From contig JBANSL010000012.1 in NCBI GenBank assembly GCA_037127255.1, positions 34,773,115-34,837,114 of the forward strand: 64,000 nucleotides of DNA, written 5' to 3'. The DNA is from Persicaria tinctoria. Lineage: Eukaryota; Streptophyta; Magnoliopsida; Caryophyllales; Polygonaceae. Under the pieces are notes generated by a model. That model saw nothing but the letters and a program-made list of their open reading frames with translations, was not told the DNA's origin and did no database searches. This document shows positions 34,064 through 46,800 of this stretch, one piece after another. The translations under genes and the position numbers were made by a program. The stretch's first letter is position 1. Every line of letters begins with the position of its first letter.

Positions 34064-35234
34064 TATGTATGTCAGTGAAGTAAAGGACTACAACAACAAT
34101 TATTTTTATGATGCCAGTGAAGGACTTTCAATTTCAAACCCGAGCACAACAATACTCCTCTTTTATCCCTATATAATCCATTTTATTAGTATGCGCATGC
34201 GCATCCTATCACCCCTCTATAGATTGCATGAAATTCAAAGGCATCAACTTAACAGATGGAGTTCCAATCCATTTAAGCAAAGAACTGCTCCAAATCCTTG
34301 AATTGATAGTCAACTTTTCCCAATGCTTTAATAACCACAAACCTTAGTCACCTTATCATACTATTGGAGCTAGAATGCAAATAGACAAGTACGTTTAACC
34401 CTGAGTGTTTATATTATGCCATGCTTGCTAGAAATTGTATACACTACTGGTCGATTAAGATGGCTATATATATCTTATAGACATTAACTAATTGATATGG
34501 ATATAATTTTATTTACTTGGAGGCATTTCGATCTGTACGTGAACATAAATTTGATCAAGAGTACGTTTGGATTAGTCTTCATATCAATTGGATGGAGGGG
34601 AAAGGAAGTTAGGCCGGATAATTAATATCTTATATCACGAGTCTATTGCAGATGAAAATGAGATTAATTTATAGGTTTATACAAGTAGCTTACACCAATC
34701 AAACTCGATCAATTCACACAGGTCACAAAATTCACAATACCAAGTATTTACAAATCTAATTTTAATATAATTATTTCGATATAAGTATATAATTAGGTCA
34801 CTATATGGCACTAAATTTAGATAAACTGATATAGTTGGTGTACATCCATGCCAAGAAGTTCGAAGTTCGAATTCCCGCAACTGAAAATATCACTTTATCA
34901 TTAGTTATTTATTTTATTTTATTACTAATTATTAACTATTGATTTTTTTTACAATTAACTGAATAATTAGGTCAATATGGCAATATATGGTTATTTTTTT
35001 CTTTTACTTTTATTTTTCATGATTTTTCCCAGCTTTATTAAATTTATTTTGATTGTTTTGTATTATTTTATCTAAAAATGTTTACTTGTTTTGTGCTATA
35101 ACCCATAAAAGTTTTTTTCCTTTACAACTCCGATAATAATAATAATAACCACAAAAATATACCCACAAACCTTTGATCTTGAGTCAAATATATAAAGCTT
35201 TAATATCGTACAATTCAATTGTATTGAACTATGT
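34064..35234. other. AT-rich gene-free DNA ending in a Helitron terminus
   Basis: No gene or open frame worth reporting. A short B-box-like phrase (GAAGTTCGAATTCCCGC) near 34863 suggests another tRNA-derived remnant. Part of this stretch must belong to the Helitron ending at 35264, whose 5' end I could not place. Confidence 0.5.
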
Positions 35235-35264
35235 CCCGTGCGTACGCACGGGCATGCCCACTAG
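35235..35264 (+). mobile_element. Helitron 3' terminus
   Basis: A perfect 18-bp palindrome CCCGTGCGTACGCACGGG is followed after 8 bp by CTAG and then T. This is the classical Helitron 3' end (hairpin, short spacer, CTRR, insertion before T). Confidence 0.75.
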
Positions 35265-35443
35265 TATGGATTCCTAAAGCATGCTAGTATTGGAACTCTG
35301 AAAGTGTAATAAATTAATATCAATTGGTTTTAAGTAGGTGTTTGTACAAAAGAAAATATAAAGTTAAGTTGATTACACAAAAGCCTATTAAAGGTTATAT
35401 GAAAATATATTCATCAGTAGTGGATATAATCTTTGATTGTCGA

Positions 35444-35767
35444 CAGGGGCGGATCCAGAAATTTTTTCGGGGTGGGCACAATTTTTTTTGGATAATTTTT
35501 ACATTATTTTTATTAAAATTATTTATTAAAAAAATATAAGAAAAAATATCTTAAATTTGTAAGAAAAATTATAATTATTTAATTGTAAAATAACAAATAA
35601 ATTATAAGAATTTTAAAATAATGGAAGATGAATTGGGGAAAAATTAAATGAAAATATGTGCCTAGTTGGATTTGAACAAGGGTTGTTTGACTACTTTTAT
35701 CGACAACTAGGGGCGGATCCAAGGGTGGGCGACGGCCCGGTGTCGCCCACCCTTGGATCCGCCCCTG
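35444..35767. mobile_element. hAT-type MITE with rearranged right end
   Basis: The ends CAGGGGCGGATCCAG and, inverted, CAGGGGCGGATCCAAG are flanked by 8-bp duplications matching at 7 of 8 positions (ATTGTCGA and GTTGTCGA). The termini resemble those of the complete hAT at 54238-57377 (CAGGGGCGGAG). The right end contains an extra inverted copy of itself plus flanking bases. Confidence 0.65.
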
Positions 35768-35778
35768 GTTGTCGATAA
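35697..35778. repeat. Near-perfect 80-bp hairpin at the MITE end
   Basis: Arms of about 37 bp (from TTATCGACAAC through GGGGCGGATCCAAGGGTGGG to GCGAC, and the reverse) differ at one or two positions and enclose about 8 bp (GGCCCGGT). The arms include the flanking target bases as well as the terminus. Confidence 0.85.
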
Positions 35779-35821
35779 ACTGACCCCATGTGTAATTGGC
35801 AAACATAGATGAAAATCTATA

Positions 35822-38520
35822 TCTATAATACATAAAAAGTTGTGTTCAAGGCCAATTTAATGCTCATTTATTTAATTATTCTATAATACATAAAAAGTTG
35901 TGTTCAAGGCCAATTTAATGCTCATTTATTTAATTATTCATATTTTATATTTTGTTGTTTCAATTTCATAAATGATCACAAACATCTTCATAGTTCAATG
36001 CTTAGTAGAGTTGTTTGTTAGGAATAAGGTCTTGAGTTCGAATCACAATAGTTACATATTGATCATATAATTACATTGATTCCAATCGATTATGGTATTA
36101 ATTGTGTAAATTATTATATGACTTTTAATTTCCAACCTTTTGCATTCTCGCAGTTTTTTATACATAATAATAACCTCTTCATCTAACCCTTAAAAATTTA
36201 TCAATTTATCAATTTATTATATATATATATATTAAAATTTATCAAAAATAATAATTTATTAAAATATTAAACTATATCAAAATTGTAATAGTTGTTAACT
36301 CTTTTTTTAAATGCATTAGATTATATATTAAAATTAATCAAAAATAATAACTTATGATTTATGATTTTCAATTTATTAGTACAATTTATTGTGTGGTTTT
36401 GTAGCCTTTTTTTTTTCCAAAACATCTAATCTAATTAAAGCAAATATCAAGAGACCAAAAAAATATTACGTTTGAAAAAAATTACTAATCAATAATTTCA
36501 ATTTATTGTGGAGATCTTCCACCTTCTCAAACTTACTCATAGATTTATACCCTAAATGTCTTCATTTCATAAATGTATATACTTTATTCATATACAATTA
36601 AAATCTAATTTAACTTTATCTTTTTTTTCCATAGTTTTTTTTTTCCCATTCAGAACTTTGTTGTATTTTATCAACAATTTTTACAAAATATTTTTTACAA
36701 AATAATCCACACCAAATCAAAAAATAATCCAAATTTATCATAAATAATAATTTATTGTGTGGTTATATCCTTTTATTTAATTTTTGAAAACCTCTAATTA
36801 AAGAACATATAAATTAAAAATATTATTATGCTTAAAAAATAGTAATTCTAATTTATTGTTAAGATCTTCCACCTTCTAAATAATAGTATTAATTACAGTT
36901 TATTTCATCTTTACCAAAATAATATTAATTGCAATTTATTGTGTAGTTGTGACCTTTTATCTTTTCAAATTATTTTTTTTTGAGCAAATCTTTTCAAAAT
37001 TTTAATCAAAAGGAATATCAAGAGACAAAAAAAAAATAATGAAGGGCTTATATATATAAGAAGGAGGTCATGCATTTGTACACAAAGCGTACTTTTTTGT
37101 TTTTAAAAGAAAGATGTGAAGAATATTGGGAGATCTAGACTTCTAATTTTAACATTGTATTTGTCGCACTTTTTTTTAGCATTTTAGTGTTCATGATTTT
37201 GTTTAATTCTTCCACATTATATTATGGTTGAAATCTTTGTTTATTTCTCAAATTTTTAAATTTTAATACTAGATATATAATATATGTTTTATACTTTTTC
37301 ATTGTTTTTCATAATATTCCCTTTACTACAATTATTATTGTGTATTCTAATGTTTATTCTATTTATTTAATTTGTAGGTACAAAAAAGCTTATGAATAGA
37401 TGAATCGATCAACATAGGTGGGTAAGTAGCACAATAGTTATAGTATTTTCATGTATGATTTGTAAATTTAAATTTGCTAAATTCTAGATATATTTCTTTT
37501 CCATTTTTTAAATTCTCTCAAATCTCTTTATTTATTTTTCTAGATTTTTTTTAGTTTCTTGCATTTGTACGTATGTAGTATTTGATTTTTTTTATAGTAA
37601 TATTTTAATTTTGTGCATGTTTCTAATTAAAATACATACTATTGTTTTATTCTTTTTAATATCACATTGGGTTATATAAACAATTCTGTCACCTTCCTCT
37701 TAACAAAAGATTCATTCACCATCAATGAGAGCGTAACAAAAAAAAATACATGGTTTGAAATAAATTAATTATATGACTTCTACACATAAAAAATATTACG
37801 AGAAAAAATACTTCACATTGCTATCATCTCATTAAAACATTATATTGCTAGCACAATTATTATTGTATACATAATGTCAATAAGAAAATGTATGTATACA
37901 ACTCTCTCCACCTAAAGATATATTTATAAATATAAAATAATGAAAAAATATATAGAACTATAAAAAAATAATTAAATTAACAATATGAGAAAATAATAAA
38001 AAATAAATAAATTGTACATAATAATTTTTCATATAAATAATGGGCGGACGTCATATCTAAATGATATTTTATGCTGTATTATATATAAACAAGAGTGCAT
38101 TTTGATCTTTTTTTGAATGGTTCTAAAGATATTTTTATTTTAAAAATTGATAAAATATTTTTAGTTTTTTTAAATATCTTTCTATAAAAATAATAAGCAT
38201 TAAATAAAAAAGAGAAAATTCTTGAAATAAAAGTTTCACCTTCTCAATTGAAGCAAATTGATATGCTCAATTTGAAAAGAGAATATTATAAATTCAAGAG
38301 AGTTTTTATATCTAAATATTTACCTAATTGTAACTTATGATAATAAAAACGAGTAATTAAAAAATTATGCTTAAAATTCGCTAGATAAGTTATTGATATT
38401 TCGTTATCCTGTTATAAAATTTATGTCATCTTAATTGTTGCATTATTCACCAAGTATAATATCACTCATGTATTTGATATAAAATCATGCCCCGGGCGTA
38501 GCACGGGTCTGCCACCCTAG
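35822..38520 (+). mobile_element. Non-autonomous Helitron, 2.7 kb
   Basis: The 5' end TCTATAATACATAAAAAG follows an A. The 3' end has an imperfect hairpin (CCCGGGC..GCACGGG) then CCACCCTAG, followed by T. The first 58 bp are repeated in tandem (second copy from 35880). The interior is extremely AT-rich with no reading frame of note. No Rep/helicase gene, so it is non-autonomous. A 5' end of the same family occurs at 22420. Confidence 0.75.
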
Positions 38521-39690
38521 TGATTGATTAATTTGAAGTGCCTGAAACATCAATATAAAAAGTCTCGTCATATGTAAGCGATTAAGCCCAAAGGTGCTTA
38601 TAGCCTTATAGTACTTGAAGGATCATGTATTTGTGAAAATAGTGACATAATGTATTGAGTTATGAAGTACCATGCACACATTGTACTCTTTTCCTTAATC
38701 TTGATTTTTATCCCATATGGTTTTTTCCAAAGTCAGGTTTTTATGAGACAACTTATACATCATCTATACATCACATCCCCCGTATCAAACGATGAAAAGC
38801 TCACAAGGTCCCGAAGTACCTTATATTTTTGTGTATTGAAAATATGTGAAACATTAATGTCAAAGCCCCGTCAAATGCAATTGATTAAAGATCCTTATAA
38901 AGAGTACATGGAGTACCTATAATTGTGAAAGTGGTGACATTGTATTAGGTCCCGAAGTACCATACAAAGTTGTACTCTTTTTCTTAATCTTGATTTTTAT
39001 CCCACTAAGTTTTTTCTTATAATGGTAAATATATAGATATAGAGATTAACCAAGTTACAAAACAATAAGACTAAACCTAGAGTCTTATGTAAGAAGGAAT
39101 CATATATCCAAAAGGATCCCTTTATGCCCACCAACGAAACCAAAAGACTATCCATCTCATCCGCTTCATCATAAACTCTCACACTCTACCGCATACTAAA
39201 AGTCATACCCTTCCCAGTTGAGCTTTCACTCCAACATTTTCACAAGTGATTTGCACTCCCACTGAGTTTTTTCAAGGTAAGGCTTTTAACGAGACAACTT
39301 ACACATCATTTAATACAATAGATCCCCTTGATCAAATGACGAAGTGCACATTAGGTCCTAAAGCACCTTATAATTATGCATTGAAAGCAGCTTAACACCA
39401 AGACATATAAGTCAAACGTGTCGATGTCAATTGCAATATACGAAGACGTTTCGGCTTGTACACATCAAAGACAATGTTCAGACACGACCATGAAGCTCCT
39501 AGAGTTAGACTTATCAAGAAATTCGATGAGCATATCGGAATGAGAAAGCTGCAAGAAGAATGTTGAATTCATGAGAGAATATAAGTAGTCTTTTTTCCCT
39601 TAGTCCTAGTTTTTGTCCCACCGAGTTTTTCTACGCGAGTTTTTAACGAGACAATTTGTAATATTAGAGGTGTACATCCACGGAGGAGTG
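38521..39690 (+). mobile_element. Ty1/copia-type 3' internal remnant with repeats
   Basis: Four decayed copies of a phrase typical of the 3' untranslated region of plant copia elements (TTAATCTTGATTTTTATCCC, GAGTTTTT, TTTTTAACGAGACAA) occur near 38690, 38980, 39250 and 39600. No gag-pol frame remains. Confidence 0.6.
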
Positions 39691-40795
39691 TTATGAAACC
39701 ATTGATGATGGATGTTTCACCTCACCACTCTTTCACCTCCCTTAACTCCCACATGGTGGAAAACCAAAGAGCCACATTATGTCTTACTTATATATTGTAA
39801 CTAGTGAGCATGCCCGTGCTACGCACGAGACTTATTTTAATATATTTTTAATTAATATATTATGTAATTTTATTACTAATAATTTTTACCTCTGAAAGTT
39901 TTAATATATTTATTTATTTTTAAAATTTGACAAATATATTAACTTGACTCTATTTATCTTCTTACTCACGTAATTCAACTATATAAGCGAAAAAAAAATA
40001 TTTGCTTTAGAAATGCACGTGTTTAGGTTTAAAACACATAAAAACAATATATTATAAATTTGAAAAATGTTGTAGTTATAGAGGACTTATTTTAAATATA
40101 TATTTTAATTAATAGATTTTCATTATAATTTTATTAATAATAATTTTTATCTCTAAAAGTTTTAATATGTTTATTTATCTTTGAAATTCAATAAATATAT
40201 TAACTTGTCTCTATTTATCATCTTGCTCATTTTTACATGCAATTCAACTATATAATGAAAAAAAATGATAATTGCTTTAGAAATATTGCATGTGTTTAGG
40301 TTTAAAACAAATAAAAAAACAATATACTATAAACTTGAAAAATGTTGTGGTTATATAGAGATTTGATCCATTGACACGTTGGATTGAAATTAATACCCAT
40401 AACCAATAAGCTACAACAACATTTTGATTTCTTAAGCTAATATTAAATATAATTAAAAAATACAAAATAGATATAATTAAAAAATACAAAATAGTGTATA
40501 GTTAGGGAGAGTTGAACACTTTACCTTTTGCATATACAATATTCCTTAACCATTAGACTAGAACAACCTTTAGATTTTTTGTGCTAATTTTTAATATATA
40601 TTAGGTTATTTTTTTAATCATTTAATAAGGGCAATTAATGGGGCAAAACCCAACTTTATATATATATATATAGTTAGATAGATTAGATAGTTAGATTAGA
40701 TTAGATTCCTTGTCATCTAAAGCCTATATAAGGCCTTGTAACCTTATTTGAGAATACACAAACAATAGAGAATCGATTTTCCTTTTGAGAAAAAA
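39691..40795 (+). mobile_element. Copia LTR split by a Helitron
   Basis: A purine tract (GGAGGAGTG) precedes TGTTATGAAACC at the LTR start. The LTR runs to 39800, is interrupted by a minus-strand Helitron (39801-40678), and resumes with a promoter-like GCCTATATAAGGCCTTGTAA before ending near 40795. Without the Helitron it is about 227 bp. Confidence 0.6.
39801..40678 (-). mobile_element. Non-autonomous Helitron, 878 bp
   Basis: On the minus strand the 5' end is TCTAACTATATATATATATA then AAAGTTGGGTTTTG. The 3' end has a CGTGCGTAGCACG hairpin, then GGCATGCTCACTAG. It sits exactly between A and T of the host LTR, as expected for Helitrons. No gene. Confidence 0.8.
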
Positions 40796-40983
40796 AAAAG
40801 CAAGCGTCCTTTATTAAGACAAGTGAAACGTAACGCTATAGAGCTACCATTTGTCTTAGCTGAATAAATAAATGGATGGCCATCTCACCCCAAGATGAAC
40901 TGGATTCAGGTCAACCATCCCAATTCAGTTGAGGAGGACATCGGCAAATTCGGCACTGCAAGTATGCAGGGCATGAATTTTTG

Positions 40984-43320
40984 TCACACGACCGCTCGCA
41001 GCTCGCCAGTTTCGAGTGCGAATCTCCGGTGACTTGATAAGACCAAGGGGACTTTAACAGATTCTAGTCTCAGCGTGACATTGTTGCTCTCTGGTCCGCG
41101 TTGCTCCTTAGCAGCAGCAAGTATGGTCTGCAGCATTTGGAGGGGATCACCATGGCTCACGACCAAGATCGCACATCTGCAAATAAACTTCAATCATTGG
41201 GCTTTAAAATTTCTTTGATTAACTCAGCCATTTTGTATCATATTACTCGGATATCTTTTGAGATTGATTAGCTTGGTGAACTGAAAAAATGAACATGAAG
41301 TTTCATTGAGCAAAATGCAAGTGTGTAATAGGATAAAAGTCGCAGTGCACTAGTACAGTACCCTTGAAATTCAGCTTCCATCCATTCCATGGTTCTTATC
41401 AGTCGTGATACAACATCCCCAGCACTTTCCCCACCTTCTTCTGGCTTCTCAAACGGATCTTTATTGTCGAGGGCCCAAATCTCCGGATACTAGTGACAAC
41501 AAAAGGGGAAAGCAAAATCAGATCAGATTCCTTGCAGCTAACTCATTACAAGATACTTTGTTGTATCCAAACACTGAATAAAAAAAGACCATATCTAATT
41601 ATCCACAGCAGCAGACATACCCTTTCATGAGACTGGAGCTCGTATGAGGGGCCAAAATAGCGCTCACGAAGATCTTCTATTACCTGCACAGAATGAGGGG
41701 GGAAGATAAAATTGCAGGACAAAAGGCGAAAAAAGCCAAAAGGACATCCTCAAATGAGAGAGATAGATTTGATTTATCTTTACGTAATGAACATTGCCTA
41801 ATGACCATTGCAAATGCTGAAATAACTAACCTTGCATTGTTGACTATCAAATGGAAGATTTAAAACGGATGCAACAGTCCTAGCGGTGTGGGCAGTTCTT
41901 GCAAATGGAGAGTAACATATCCTAACATTTTCCAAAGGTATACTAGCATCCTCTAGTTCCTGCAATTGCAACATACATTTCAGCAAAAAAAACAAGGGGT
42001 TGTCCTTCTAACAATGAAAAACTATGCAAGAATAAAAGCCGCCAGACAAAATTTACATCATTTATAGGATGTCTTCAAAAGCCGCCAGACAAAATGTAGC
42101 ATGGAAAGTAAACCAGGCTAAAGATAATTACAAATGATGTAAGGGAAGAACAGGTTCAAGAAGCATGATTTGAGTATCTAAATATTTCAGGCTTACGATT
42201 AAGAAGGTCCGGAGTGGTTCCTAAGACATCAACATGATAACCGAGGATCCTAGATACAGCAGGCCAGGCCACACAGCAAGCTAAAAGCATATGCCCAGTA
42301 AAAATGGCACTTTCAATGAACCACTATTTTGTTTATAAGGACGCAGAAAAGCACGATGATATTAAAAAAAAAACATGTAACATGAAAGTTTCTACGGTAC
42401 AACCTTGCGAAAAAGTTCCCCAGCGGACTGTGCTTGGATGACACCATCTGGAGCCAGCTGATATTCTTCAAGGACCCCATTTTCCTGTATATTCACAGAA
42501 TGATTAACCAATGGAAATGCAGATGGGATTTTCTACAACATTCCTTACATGATTTTATTTTGAAAAATCTTGTTTTAAAATTTTTAATAATTGTATTTTA
42601 CAAAATATTGCCTTTAAATTTTTTAAAAATTGTAAAACATGATTTTTCAAAATAAAATTTTATAAATATATAAAAATAGTTGTTATGAATATAAATATAA
42701 TTTTCATAATTTTTTTTAAGATTAAATAAAGGTTAAATATTCTTGTGATGTAGGGAGGGGGTAGGAAAGTGTTGTAGGAGATCTCCCCAGATGGAAATGT
42801 AACCTACACTAAAACAAATCATCACGAGGCCATTCGAGATCGAGCAAAGAATCATAGAGAAAATCATCACATCAAAATCACAAATGGGAAATCAAATGAA
42901 ATTAGAATAATAACAATTTGTCAACACTGAAATTAGAGTAGCAATTATGAAACTTGGGCTGTTGATTACTAGAATTGCATCAAGGAACCAATTCAACCGA
43001 AAAGCATGAGCTGTTATAAAATTTGAATTGTAGATAAGCAAAACCCTAAATTGCGGAATCGGGAAACGCAAAATCGGACTAAATCAGGACTCCAGGGTGA
43101 TGATGAATTCGTTCGTTGCATGCAAAACCTAAGAATTATCGGTTCAATTGAAGCACGAAACGAAAATCCGAAAACAAATCGGAAAGACGGAAATTGAAGG
43201 AGTGGATTGGGGAATGGGAGGTCTAACCAGAGATGAGACAACGAGGCCCCTCTCGTTCGGAATGCTTTTGCCGTGGCGCAGAACCCAGTACCTGTTCCTC
43301 AGAAACGACGTCGTCCCCAT
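40984..43320 (-). CDS. Histidine phosphatase / phosphoglycerate mutase-like protein
   Basis: Six exons join in phase without stops: 43228-43320, 42404-42484, 41831-41959, 41621-41683, 41362-41489 and 40984-41176, giving 228 residues, a complete and compact member of the family. The start MGTTSFLRNRYWVLRHGKS carries the RHG phosphohistidine motif. ENVRICYSPFARTAHTARTV is the substrate-side helix region, and the second catalytic His is in ILVVSHGDPLQML. The protein is close to the plant cytosolic branch-1 histidine phosphatases annotated as phosphoglycerate mutase family; the true substrate is unknown and dephosphorylation is more likely than mutase activity. It is divergent from the UTP12-type gene, with starts of transcription perhaps 150-200 bp apart. 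Confidence 0.92.
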
Positions 43321-43893
43321 TTTCTGTGTCTCCGTCGTTACTGAATACTGAATACTGAATACTGAATGTGCGTCTTTGCGTGGTGTGCCGATGTCAGCTT
43401 TAAAAAGAACCATGGACCCGGTCCATGTCCGGTTCAGTTTAATTGGCCCGGTTTAAAATTCAGGAAAACATTGAAATCCAAACCGCGTGTTAGCAAAAAC
43501 CCTTGCCCCTCTCTTCTGTAGTTGTGTTCTGATTTGGGAGTGCCGCCACCAACACCAACTCAAAAGCAAAAGCCAGAGAGAGGTCCTTGCCATTGTTCAC
43601 TCGTTCTCTGTAAGTCTGTTTAGTTCTCCGTTCTTCACGGTTTCGGTTCGACGTTCCCGGAACGGAAAACTAGGGCGTACGACGAATCCAATTTTCACTT
43701 TTAAACCCTTTGGCTCTTGCAGAGCTCTTCATTTCAATTGAGGTGTCAAATTAAATGCAAAGGGGCACACTTTTGTCCCCTCTTGCTTGTTTGTTTGTTG
43801 AGAACTTCTGTTGGATCCTTTCAATGGAATGCAAATAGATTAATTTATTATCTGGTTTTGATTCTGTGGTTGTTAGTTTGTAGGGAAAATATC
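43321..43893. promoter_or_regulatory. Shared divergent promoter and 5' leader intron
   Basis: Between the two ATGs lie 573 bp. The plus-strand gene appears to have a non-coding first exon ending at a CT/GTAAGT donor (43610) and a TTTGTAG acceptor at 43883, ten bases before its ATG. The remaining space is about 170 bp, so the two genes very likely share a bidirectional promoter. A short TACTGAA microsatellite lies at 43339-43366. Confidence 0.6.
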
Positions 43894-46800
43894 ATGGGCA
43901 GTACCACAGTATTGGAAGCATCTGCTTCAAAGAGTGCCAAGAAAAGCTCAAAGAAGAAAAGAAGGGAGCCAGAAGCCAACACCACTTTTGCAGAGACACC
44001 CACAGGTAAGATAGCACAACTCAAATCCTATCCCTTGAGTCTTTTTACATTGATTCATTGATAAGGTTTTGGATTGACATGATCGCAGTGGTGATTCTCC
44101 TTGCAGATTAGGATATTCATTAGGGTAATTTGTGCTACATTGCTTAATAAAATTAGCTTATATGCATAGCTTTTTGTTTAGATGTAATCAATGTTCTAAC
44201 GCCTAGACGGACTTAGAACAAACTTGATTATTTCCTTATATTTTAATGCACAACATAGGTCAATAACTCATATAATTTAATAATAATCTATAATAGCACT
44301 CATAAACCCAAATTTGCGGTACTTAACTAACATTAAAGTAAATCCCGTGCTCGAGGGAAAAAATATAAAATATCTATTATAAGGATGGAAAAAATGAATA
44401 AAATACAAATAGTTAATTATGTTAACAAATATATGAATGAATGAAATCGTTGCGTTAGATTTCATCCATAGGATTCCTGAAAAAAAAATAGTTTGGTTAT
44501 ATGAATGGATGAAATTGTATGTAAAAAAATATTGTAAGGTTAATCTTACATAATGAAGATAAAAAAGGATGATGGGTGGGTGAGACCAAGTTATCCAAAC
44601 TCTAAGTGAATATACTCGGCTTGTGTAAACAAATTAATAAACACAATAAGACCAATATTATATATATGACTAATAGTAGGTTAAAAGTTATAAAGGCAAA
44701 CAAAGAAATAAAAAAAAAAACAAAGTCAAGGAGAAGGGAAGGTAAGAGAGGGGCGAAAAGAAAAGAGTAGAAAATAGGGGATTGGTTGAATTAACTAAAA
44801 TCAAAGAGAAAAAGACACGTCAACAAAGTCTTCTGATTTAAGGTAATATATAGATAAACGTAAAGAAAGAAAAAAACAAAGTCAAGGAGAAGGGAAGGTA
44901 AGAGAGGGGCGAAAAGAAAAGAGTAGAAAATAGGGGATTGGGATGAGACTTCAGAGATCGGTTCACGTTTCGGAGAATCAGTTTGGATTTATGCCTGGCA
45001 GATCTGCGGTTGAGGCTATCCACCTGTTAAGGCGACTGATTGAGATGCACAGAGATAGAAAGAAGAATCTGCATATGGCTTTCATTGATATAGAAAAGGC
45101 CTACGACAGGGTTTCGAGAGAGCTTCTTTGGAGATGCTTGGCAGAAAAGGGAGTGCCGGGATCGTACATCAGAGTTATCAGGGATATGTATGACGATTCG
45201 CAGACAAGTGTTAGAACGTCGTGTGGGGATTCAGAGTATTTTGAGGTGCGAGTGGGGCTTCACCAGGGCTCTGCGCTTAGCCCGCTTCTATTCACTTTAG
45301 TTATGGATACACTGTCGGCTTCTCTCCAAGAGGAGGTACCTTGGTGCATGCTGTTTGCCGACGATATTGTTCTTGTGGACGCATCTAGTACGGGATTGGC
45401 TCGCAGACTAGAAGGTTGGAGAGAAGTGTTGGAGTCTAAGGGTTTCAGAATGAGTAGGACCAAGACCGAGTATATGCAGTTCAGCTTTGGAGAGGCCAGA
45501 GCCCCGGAGGCTTCCGTTCGATTGGGGGAGGATCTTGTCCCAAGGAAGGAGCATTTCAAGTACCTTGGCTCGTACGTCCAAAGCGATGGGGGTATCGACA
45601 AGGATATTGAGCATAGAATCCAGTCAGGGTGGATGAGATGGAGGAGAGCTTCTGGGGTTCTCTGTGACAAGAAAGTCCCGACTAAGCTGAAAGGGAAATT
45701 TTATAAGGTGGTTGTCAGACCGACCTTGTTATATGGCGCGGAGTGTTGGCATAGTACTAAGGCCCAAGAACAGAAGTTGGCGGTGGCTGAGATGAGAATG
45801 CTGAGATGGATGAGTGGGCACACGAGGCTGGACAGAATCAGAAACGAGGACATTAGAAGCAAGGTTGGAGTTGTGAGTATCGTTGATAAGCTACGGGAGT
45901 CCAGATTGCGGTGGTTTGGGCACGTTCGTAGAAGGCATTTATCAGCGCCTGTCCGTAGGTGTGAGAGCTTGGAGCTTGGAGCTTTGTGCAGAGGGAGAGG
46001 TAGACCGAAGAAGAGCTGGATGGAGGTTATTCGACGGGATCTCAATGCGCTGAACCTTGCGGAGGATATGACTTCGGATAGGGACCACTGGAGGAGATGC
46101 ATTCGGGCTTTGGATGTTTAGATTCCCTTGGATGGGTGCTGGGACATTGCTTTTGCTTCCTTTGTACCTCTCTTTCTGCTTTCTTTCTGTTCTCTGTCGG
46201 TTACCTTCTTATCTGTTTTCCGTCTATCGGCTGTCTAGTACCTAATCTCCTACTAGGTGTCATGGGACGTTCCCTTTGCTCTTTTTTGGGTCTTCCGGAA
46301 ACACTCTCTCGACTAGTTCGGGGAAAGAGTGCGTACATCCCGACCCCCCAGACCCCTCTTTATTGCGGGATATACTGGGTTGTTGTTGTTGTTGTTGTTG
46401 TATATAGATAAACGCAAATACATCCTGACTTGAGGATAAAAAAAAATCTAAGTTGACTAATCATATGCCTAAAAGCTAAAATAGGATAATCGATGGGCTA
46501 GCCCCACCCACCCACCCAAAACAAAGAATATTGATCACAAACTCTATCATATTCGTGTGATTTGATTTCTTTTCAAGGAGTTTCATAACTATTAAATCAA
46601 ACCATGTGTGTGAAATAGAGAAAGTCACTTACTAGTAGTATTATAGGTGAATTATTTATTAATTTATTTATATTATCACTTCTAGGACTAGATATTATCA
46701 GATGAAGAAAATCTTTTATCTTCAATGAAAAAACTGATTTTATTGCAAGGGGAGATCAAACTGCCAAAAGTAAGCATCCTTGTGGAAGAAAGTGATGATT

